Positions 7,201 through 11,912 of a stretch of DNA of 11,912 nucleotides are shown in pieces. The DNA comes from Spirogloea muscicola. Taxonomy: Eukaryota > Streptophyta > Zygnematophyceae > Spirogloeales > Spirogloeaceae. Position 1 is the stretch's first letter, and every line of letters begins with the position of its first letter. The translations under genes were made by a program, and so were the position numbers. The DNA lies in assembly GCA_009602725.1 (NCBI GenBank), contig WELB01000018.1:941011-952922 (forward strand), read 5' to 3'. The notes beneath the pieces are model-generated. The model saw only the letters and a program-made list of their open reading frames with translations, was not told where the DNA came from and searched no databases.

Positions 7201-10200
7201 GCTGCCTCGTCATGGAGAAGCCCCCCATCTTCGTCCATCTTGTCATTGAAGGACCCCAACGACGTCGGCGGGTCATCGGTAGGCCAGTCCTCGTCCATTG
7301 CATCGTCCACTGTCTCGACCTCACCACCATCTCCCTGCTGCTGCCTTGCCTCCTCAGAACTTGGCGCGTTGCCATTGGAGGCCAGCCAAGGGGTTCGGCT
7401 GCTGGCCGTCTCAGCGGCGCTAGCCAGCAGCGTCATGTTACACGGCTGGCGCGGCACTGGTGGGGGCTTGCCGCTGGGGCCGCAGCTGGCCGCGTGGTCA
7501 GAAGCGGGGGCAAAAGGCGCCGGTGCAGCGCCAGGCCACTCGAAGCGCAGCAGCATGCCGTTGCGCAGGCCCGCGAGCACGTACAAGCGGTCAAAGAACG
7601 CGAGCCGGACGCTCTCTGGCACGCAGCCGCAGAGTGCCATGCCGCCCGTCACCTTGAGGCGCAGCGACGCGGTGGCGAGGACGCCAAACTCTTCGCCAGG
7701 TGCAAGCGACAGGATCTGGATGGACGGGTGGTGCGTGCCAGTGACGCAGACCAGTCGCGGGCTGGCATTGGCAGCGATGGAGGAGGGGGGAGACTGGTGG
7801 TCATGTGAAGGCAACGAGGAGCCGGAGGAGGAGGAGGGAGGGAAGGCATCGACGGCCTGTCCATCGGCGGCCGCCCTCTTCGCGAGCGCGTAGTCCTCCT
7901 CGGGGATGGAGATGCACGATAGCTCAGCACTGACTTGGCAGCGCCGCAGCTCCACGAGCCGCAGCACCACGGGGCTGCCACTGCCACCAGGCTGCGAGTC
8001 CAACTCGGCAGCCAGCATGAGGAGCAGCCGCGGCTGTGGAAGCGCCACCAGCACGAAGCCTTCCGCGACGGCGCCCACGCTTACGCACGCCCCGGGCGCG
8101 ACCGCCGCCGCAGGACTCCAGGCCGTGACGCAGGGCACCTTGCCGGGCCAGCCAGCCGAGTGGGCTTCGGTCGTCGGGCGGCACAGCCGCACCTCGTGTG
8201 CCGACACCTGCCATCGCAGCGGCGGTCTTGTGTCAACACAAGTGATGGTGTTATGGTGGGTCTTGTGTAGCACAACTCCACGGCCCACTTAGGCACGAAG
8301 TGAAGTCGCATGCCTTTGGGGCAAGGCGAGTCTTGTTGCCGACTGCAGCTCCTATGCAGTGCAAGCAAGGTAGGGGCACCAAGGCAACGCCAGGAAGGGC
8401 AAGGCAAGGCACGGCAAGACAAGGAAGGGCAAGGCATAAAGAGATGGGCTCGGGCGGCAGCAGAGGCAGAACAAGGCAAGGCGAAGCAAAGAAAAGGCAG
8501 TGTGAGGTCCAAGTCGGGCAACTGACCTGAGCTAGCCAGCCGTCGCGAATGCGGCCGCAGGCGAGCGTTGAGGCCCCGAGGTGCAGGCCGGTGTGGTCGG
8601 AGATGTCGTTGAACGTTGGCCCCACAGAAAGCACGCGCGTTTCCGCCACAAATGACATGACGAGAAAAGCATGGTGCGTATCTTCACGCCGCATGCGCAG
8701 CGTCCATGTTCCCACCATGCCCTCATACACAGCTGGCGTCGAGAGCAGGCGCTCCACCCTGCATTCCAGTAGGCAAATCAGCCGGCTGCCTATTTACATC
8801 CTGCGTGACTTCTTAGGCTTCAATTGCTGAGTCATAGATTCTGTTTGTCTACAGAAAGCTGAACCTCAGGGGCTAAAGGAGGATCCTGCATTGCAGGGAT
8901 GATTGTCAAGGAGTGTCTGGCGATCAAGGTGGAGGGCAACTCCGGCTGACCTGATGCCATTGCGGACGACGCGGATGGAGCCGCCATCACCAAGGCCGCA
9001 GGCGGCAAACATCTGATCTTGCTTCTCATTGTGGTAGTCCACAAGCACAAAGTCAGAGATGGGTGCGATGGAGTGCAGCGCCTCGACCCGTGCCAGCCGC
9101 CGATCACGACGCACCGCCAGCAGCGCGCCGTCGCCCATCTCGCCTGGCGCCAGGACCATGCCGCCGGGCAGCCAGAGCAGCACGCTGGGCATCGGCTGCA
9201 GCCGAGAGCACGGCCCCAGCACGAGCTTCGGGCCACGGTGGGACCTGCATGCAAGAGGATTCAGCCAAACAGTCACCGTCCAGGTGTCACTGCCGCAACG
9301 CAGCGGTTCAGCAGCTAGGCCCAGAAAAGTTAGATCCTTAAGTCAGGAGATGGCCAGCCTAGACAATGGTTTACCTCTAAGTACTCTACATAATATCCAG
9401 GTAACATGCAGAGCCACTGGTTCAGTCACAAGACCACCTTCACCTTGCTAGTGTCTAACAGCAATTGCTAAGCACTGGTTCAAAGCAAGCAGCCGATGAA
9501 GTGAGGTGACTGTGTATGACATCAAGGCCAGGGTGGTCCAGGGTTTGGGTCCTCAGTGGACCGTCTTACTCCTCAATGGCGACCATCTGCAGGCAGCCGC
9601 GGTCGGTGCCGACGACGAGTGCCCCGCCGCCGGGCTCCCAGCTCCATGCGCACAGCACAGGGCGGTCCTCCTCCTGCCCGCCACCACTGCCGTTGGCGAC
9701 AGCGTCCTTCCTCCGCCGCCTCGCTTTGCCGCTGCTCTCGGCGCCCTGCCATAGCCTGGTGTGCTCGGAGCCGCTGGGACCGGCGTCGTGCGCAGGCGGC
9801 GGAGGTGGCGAGCTCGACATGCCGTCCCAGTGCTGCTGCCGGAACATGCTGTCGAGGTCGAAAGCCAGATACTCCATGCCGGCCTCCACCGTGCCGTGCA
9901 CGCCTGCAAGGTCGTTGCCGGTCCTGACACCGTCGCCACAGCCGCCAGGTTCGTCCAGCATGGCCTCGTCGTCGTAACCCTCGCCCCCCCTTCTCCCCTC
10001 TCCTGGGTCTTCCTCTTCCTCCCTCCCGCTCCCTCCTCCCTCCTCCCCAAGCTGCTGCAGCAACCAGCGCGCGTACCGCAGCGCGCCCTGCTCGCCGCCG
10101 CAGCCGCGGCTGGCGCCGCCAACAGCTTGTGCAGCCGCGCCGCCGTGCCTGTCATGCCGGGGCGGCAAGCGGCCGGGCCTCTCCTCCCCTCTCCCAGCCT

Positions 10201-11912
10201 GCTCCTTGCCCTTCTTCAGCCGGCTGCCACCTTCCGCTGCCGCCATGGCATCCGCCGGACATGAACCCGCCACTGCCGACGTCCCCGCACTCATGCCGCT
10301 GCAACGCCGCTCAGCGTCCTCCGAGCTCTCTGCGGTTTCCTGGTCGCCGCAGCCGGCAAGGAGCGGCACGGTGGAGACGAAGTGCGGCGATGCAGGGTCG
10401 GAGCAGTCGAGGAGCACGAGCGCTCCGGCGCAGGCGAGGAGCAGTGCTCCCTCGGGCGCGGCCGGGGGTGGCGGCGCCTGCAGCAGCGTCGTGACGAGGG
10501 GCTCCCCGCGCGACGGAGCCAGTGGGAAGCGCGCCAGCCGGCACACCACCTGCAGCCGCGCATCGTACGCTAGAAGCTCCACCTCGTTGCCAAGGCCGCC
10601 CCGCCTGCGCTTGCCAGCAGCCGACGACCACCACCGCCGCTAAAGTCAGTCTCAGCAGAATCTTATCTGATTTGATATCTTATAGAATTCAGGATAGCTC
10701 AGAAAGGTCAGGTAATGGACGGGGATTACACCGGGACCGTTTGAGGCTGCAGCTCGCCTGTGGAGGAGGACAGCAAGGACGAGCGCAGGATGGGCGGGGT
10801 CGACCGCCGGCGGCGACAGCGCGGTCGCCGCGCCGCCGTCGCGCTGCGGGCCGACAAACGCCATGCTCCAGATGGTCCCCCAGCGTGGCGGCGGGGCGCT
10901 GTCGGCAGCGCCCGCGACGTGCGCCAGAGCGGGCTCTGCTCTCCATGCCGCCTCCGGGAGGCCGAGCTCACCAGAGTACACCACGCCCTGCTCCAAAGCA
11001 GAGCTGGCAGTCAGCTGGCAGCCAGCGTCGTGCGTCGGAGGACAGCGCTCCACTGACAATGGCCGCCGCAGTTGACAAGGAGTCGTCTGGCCCGGACCTT
11101 CTCGACGATCCGGTCTTTGGCCTGCGGCGTGGCAGGAAAGATGCCGACGCGGTCCTCGAACGCGGCAACTGCTACCGCCCTCCCCCTGAAGGCCCCACAG
11201 GCGTCGCCGCCACCGCCGGCGTTGGTGGCGGAGGTTGGCGGCGGGACCGCACGACAAGCTCCTGCTAGATGGGCGGCGGCCATAGCACAGGAGGGCACAG
11301 CGGGGAGGGCCAGCTCATACGTCGGCTCCACGGCGAGCAGGCGCCCGAGCGAGTGGCGGTCGAAACCCGGCTCGGCGATGCCCACATGGGAAATCGCCAA
11401 GAACCTGGCGTTGCCGCGGCAGCGCGTGAGGCCCGGTGGGACCAGCGCCGCCGCGGCTGAGGAGCAGGCCACGGCAGCCGGCGGCGGGGCGGCGCTGGCG
11501 GCGCTGACCTGTGGGCCTCGATGTTGAAGGCGAGGAAGGAGAGCTTGCCCGAGTCCGAGAGCAGGACGAGGAGGTCCTTGCCCTGCGGCGGCAGCGGCGG
11601 CGGCGGCAGCGGCGGCGGTGGCCATAGAGGGAGAAGCTCAGACTGGTGACGAGGGACGGCCAGGACGAGCGCCACGTCGGCGGCGGCGGCGGCGGCGGAC
11701 CTGCAGCGCGGGCGAGCGCCCGGCGGCGGCGGGCTCGCAGAAGGGCAGGACGCGGAGGTCCCGGATGGAGCCGAACACCGGCTGCTCGGCGATTGACTGC
11801 AGCGTGCCACCGACCACCGCCAGCAGCTCCAGCGCCGTCTCCTGCGAACCCCGGCCGTGCACCTCGCCGTGAGGCGGGAGGCGCGGCGGCGGCGGCGGCG
11901 GCGGCGGCGGGC
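3870..11912 (-). CDS. CPSF-A / MMS1-N family beta-propeller protein (plant At3g11960-like), 5'-partial, 16 exons in view
   Basis: Model on the minus strand, 5' to 3': 11841-11701 (5' edge uncertain), 11582-11509, 11404-11321, 11185-11098, 10987-10758, 10604-9570, 9244-8951, 8758-8527, 8207-6951, 6723-6467, 6314-6192, 6026-5858, 5643-5275, 4888-4664, 4494-4361, 4209-3870. The exons sum to 5,052 nt, giving 1,683 residues then TGA. Family motifs come in order: FGSIRDL, GTIWSMAFV, DYHNEKQDQMFAACG, GTWTLRMRR, AETRVLSVG, CISIPEED, GLRNGMLLRFEWP, IIALSDRPWLLQTAR-like, AIDPISGAV, VGDCRDGILVYSY, QQRLVADC, YNMGEIAL, AGTMLGSV, LDGDMLCQFLEL, LRLLERVQNSL. The first half matches the MMS1-N-type region, and the part from about residue 1146 the CPSF-A domain. 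CPSF160, SF3b130 and DDB1 are three-propeller scaffolds in mRNA 3'-end processing, splicing and CUL4 ligases. This plant-specific branch has no firm function, so a nuclear RNA or ubiquitin role is inference. It is longer than plant relatives (about 1,400 residues) because of acidic and Gly/Ser-rich insertions in exons 6 and 9. A basic run RRRRK in exon 6 could be a nuclear signal. Confidence 0.9.
4361..4494 (-). CDS. CPSF-A-like gene, exon 15
   Basis: GSLAYRAPLEKEGEASSASL, then ASVQPPSLVAGTMLGSVVLF and LGLT, ending CG|GTACGC (phase 2). (I/V)AGT-x-LGS-(I/V) is the conserved last-propeller strand. No long open frame marks this exon; it was found from the gap between exons 14 and 16, and the phases at both ends agree. 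Confidence 0.9.
4664..4888 (-). CDS. CPSF-A-like gene, exon 14
   Basis: DTGRLEQLLCDPQQRLVADC, then an alternation rich in Glu, Ala and Arg, then ERNLSVACSYNMGEIALRIRK, with donor AAG|GTCAAC (phase 0). The CDP-x-QRLVADC and NMGEIA segments are near identical to plant relatives. The preceding intron (386 bp) is the longest in view and AT-richer than the exons. Confidence 0.93.
5275..5643 (-). CDS. CPSF-A-like gene, exon 13
   Basis: SLAATCVSWQLVLQSSLQLP, then GAVACVAPYLGQYLLAAAGN, LTMQRLKRLACTRTRFPILT and RIAVGDCRDGILVYSYRE. The GN, R-x-RF and VGDCRDG-(I/V)-L-x-YSY motifs are hallmarks of CPSF-A domains. Donor GAG|GTATCT (phase 0), acceptor GTGGCAG after a 214-bp intron. Confidence 0.93.
5858..6026 (-). 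CDS. CPSF-A-like gene, exon 12
   Basis: Completes an Arg codon and reads GRLLIFHMESKHQARARVGV, then a Gly/Pro/Ser-rich linker ending SPVVGKGQ, donor CAG|GTCAGT (phase 0). GR-(L/V)-L-(I/V)-(F/L) after SGE is the invariant strand of the domain; the linker is variable in the family. Confidence 0.87.
6192..6314 (-). CDS. CPSF-A-like gene, exon 11
   Basis: LEEGELAMSLQVWKQGAEQL, then VVVGTGFDVEPSVPLSGESG, phase 2 donor AG|GTGCTC. It matches the E-x-V-x-x-G-x-EHVLVVGT-x-x strand and the following SGE loop of homologues. Confidence 0.9.
6467..6723 (-). CDS. CPSF-A-like gene, exon 10: start of the CPSF-A domain
   Basis: VEMEQSKRLNLQTLPLGATP, then RRLFFHDASNTLLVICSRTR, a less conserved Ser/Asn-rich loop, and ELWAIDPISGAVHASF. 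The LQTLPLG-x-TPR and DPISG motifs mark the start of the CPSF-A domain. Donor AC|GTACGT (phase 2), acceptor GGCAG. Confidence 0.92.
6792..6833. repeat. Inverted repeat (hairpin) inside intron 9
   Basis: Perfect 13-base arms ATGATGCACTCAT (6792-6804) and ATGAGTGCATCAT (6821-6833) around a 16-base spacer. It is followed by a second TGCACTCATT and by repeats of GGAATGCAA. It lies wholly inside the 227-bp intron between exons 9 and 10. It could be a remnant of a small inverted-repeat element or a structure that brings splice sites together. Confidence 0.75.
6951..8207 (-). CDS. CPSF-A-like gene, exon 9 (419 codons, with an acidic insertion)
   Basis: It starts VSAHEVRLCRPTTEAHSAGW, includes SAELSCISIPEED, LVCVTGTHHPSIQILSL, LYVLAGLRNGMLLRFEWPG, ERRIGASPVSLVPLEASLRA, ALSDRPWLLQTARHSQ and ECPRGLVLVSDRCLHL, all in family order. 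Between FEWPG and AERRIG, at about 7205-7530, lies an extra stretch of roughly 105 residues with acidic clusters (DDAMDEDWPTDDPP, DKMDEDGG) absent from the plant sequences I know. A second Ser/Pro-rich insertion lies near 7760-7890. A 360-codon frame opposite this exon on the plus strand is a by-product of its GC bias. Confidence 0.93.
8361..8500. repeat. Degenerate AAGGCAAGG purine repeat in intron 8
   Basis: A purine-rich stretch on the plus strand made of variants of CAAGG and AAGGC, with a 15-base unit AGGAAGGGCAAGGCA repeated exactly at 8392 and 8422. On the transcribed (minus) strand it is a long TGCCTTGCC pyrimidine tract, which may act as an extended pyrimidine tract for the 319-bp intron. 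Confidence 0.7.
8527..8758 (-). CDS. CPSF-A-like gene, exon 8
   Basis: VERLLSTPAVYEGMVGTWTL, then HHAFLVMSFVAETRVLSVG, STLACGRIRDGWLAQ. The GTWT, the FLV-x-SFV-x-ETRVLSVG strand pair and TLACG are shared with SF3b130, DDB1 and CPSF160 relatives. Acceptor ATGCAG, donor CAG|GTCAGT (phase 0). Confidence 0.93.
8951..9244 (-). CDS. CPSF-A-like gene, exon 7
   Basis: Reads SHRGPKLVLGPCSRLQPMPS, then VLLWLPGGMVLAPGEMGDGALL, IAPISDFVLVDYHNEKQDQM and FAACGLGDGGSIRVVRNGI. The VDYH-(N/D)-EKQDQMFA-x-CG block is the most diagnostic motif of the branch and separates it from SF3b130 and DDB1. The donor is AG|GTCAGC (phase 2); the acceptor ATGCAG follows a 325-bp intron. Confidence 0.93.
9570..10604 (-). CDS. 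CPSF-A-like gene, exon 6 with large low-complexity insertion
   Basis: 344 whole codons plus split codons at both ends. It begins RGGLGNEVELLAYDARLQVV and ends CAWSWEPGGGALVVGTDRGC then LQMVAIE, with a strong donor GA|GTAAGA. Between the conserved ends lies an insertion of roughly 165 residues, rich in Gly, Glu, Ser and Ala, including REEEEDPGEGRRGGEGYDDE. A basic patch ARRRRKDA lies near the C-terminal end, a possible nuclear signal. The short conserved piece MEYLAFDLDSM sits where relatives have a conserved Leu/Asp stretch. The insertion has the exon's high GC and keeps the frame, so it is probably translated and disordered. Confidence 0.9.
10758..10987 (-). CDS. CPSF-A-like gene, exon 5 (probable GC donor at its end)
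   Basis: Starts GVVYSGELGLPEAAW and carries GTIWSMAFVGPQ and PALVLAVLLHR, conserved propeller strands. The exon must end in phase 2 after LLHR to join RGGLGNEVELL in exon 6, which places the boundary at AG|GCGAGC: a GC rather than a GT donor. An alternative with a GT donor about 28 bp further on and a less typical AAG acceptor would add roughly a dozen residues that have no counterpart in homologues. Confidence 0.82.
11098..11185 (-). CDS. CPSF-A-like gene, exon 4
   Basis: GRAVAVAAFEDRVGIFPATP, then QAKDRIVEK, phase 0 donor AAG|GTCCGG. The A-x-FEDR-x-x-IF motif matches the family strand AYEDRLALF. The acceptor is TTCAG after a 135-bp intron. Confidence 0.9.
11321..11404 (-). CDS. CPSF-A-like gene, exon 3
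   Basis: Completes an Arg codon and reads FLAISHVGIAEPGFDRHSLG, then RLLAVEP, ending AC|GTATGA (phase 2). It aligns without gaps to the HV-x6-PG-x5-LGR-x-L-x-V segment of plant relatives. The acceptor is CGCCAG after a 104-bp intron. Confidence 0.9.
11509..11582 (-). CDS. CPSF-A-like gene, exon 2
   Basis: GKDLLVLLSDSGKLSFLAFN, then IEAH, ending in phase 2. A typical propeller strand pair (DLLVxLSDSGKLSFL) conserved in plant homologues. Flanked by CCGCAG at the acceptor and AG|GTCAGC at the donor; the preceding intron (118 bp) is rich in CCG repeats. Confidence 0.9.
11587..11700. repeat. CGG-rich simple repeats in intron 1
   Basis: Two clusters of CGG/CGGCAG units flank the middle of this intron (about 11586-11619 and 11677-11697). 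On the transcribed strand they are CCG repeats. They probably reflect expansion in a very GC-rich genome. Confidence 0.7.
11701..11841 (-). CDS. CPSF-A-like gene, exon 1 in view (5' boundary uncertain)
   Basis: Reads ETALELLAVVGGTLQSIAEQ, then PVFGSIRDLRVLPF, ending ALQ|GTCCGC (phase 0). The LQS-x-x-EQ-x-VFG-x-I-x-DL pattern is characteristic of the plant family. I set the 5' edge at an acceptor (TTCGCAG|GAG) because what lies upstream is a (CCG)n tract more like intron than protein. If that site is not used, the frame stays open to the window edge as a proline run. Confidence 0.75.
11881..11912. repeat. (CGG)n tract at the window edge
   Basis: About nine CGG units run to the last base, so the true length is unknown. 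In the reading frame of the first exon in view they would encode a proline run, but an acceptor at 11842 suggests they are intronic. Confidence 0.75.

Noticed and set aside
6811-7893. 360-codon open frame on the plus strand
   Set aside because: It lies opposite the largest exon of the CPSF-A-like gene, whose minus-strand translation carries clear family motifs. The plus frame is Ser/Ala/Arg-rich without any domain and is explained by high GC.
9761-10264. Plus-strand open frames over exon 6 (167 and 153 codons)
   Set aside because: Antisense to a supported exon; composition dominated by Ala, Pro and Arg, as expected from GC-rich complement.

Overview
The window looks like nuclear DNA of a green-lineage alga (Viridiplantae). 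The reasons are intron-split genes with GC-rich exons and less GC-rich spacers, a secreted protein combining an Ole e 1-like domain with an extensin-like proline-rich region, and a large gene whose splice-joined product aligns along its length with the plant CPSF-A family member typified by Arabidopsis At3g11960. That alignment is from memory, not from a search. I cannot place the species. No bacterial operon, tRNA, rRNA, CRISPR array or recognisable transposase was seen.

Layout. 1-547: upstream sequence with no gene I can support; it holds two copies of a short hairpin repeat and a near-perfect palindrome about 100 bp before the first gene. 548-1909 (+): a four-exon gene model for a secreted Ole e 1-like / proline-rich cell-wall-type protein with an Asp-rich and hexahistidine C-terminus, interrupted by one in-frame TAG. 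1910-3869: a convergent intergenic region with two more copies of the hairpin repeat (one inverted), a 37-bp minisatellite and no supported gene. 3870 to the right edge (-): a very large gene, 16 exons in view, 5' end outside the window, encoding at least about 1,680 residues of a beta-propeller protein of the CPSF160/SF3b130/DDB1 superfamily. Every exon junction was placed by reading frame, splice dinucleotides and family alignment, and the summed exons (5,052 nt) stay in frame to a TGA stop.

The two genes are arranged tail to tail and have no obvious functional link: one product is predicted to be secreted to the wall, the other nuclear. In the long gene, 14 introns have GT-AG ends and one fits best as GC-AG; 8 are phase 2, 7 are phase 0 and none is phase 1. 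Nearly all other long open frames, including a 360-codon one opposite the largest exon, are GC-rich shadows.

The items most worth a second look are the in-frame TAG and natural His6 tail of the secreted protein, the repeated GGGCTG-N8-CAGCCC hairpin family, the probable GC-AG intron, and the large acidic insertions in the CPSF-A-like protein.
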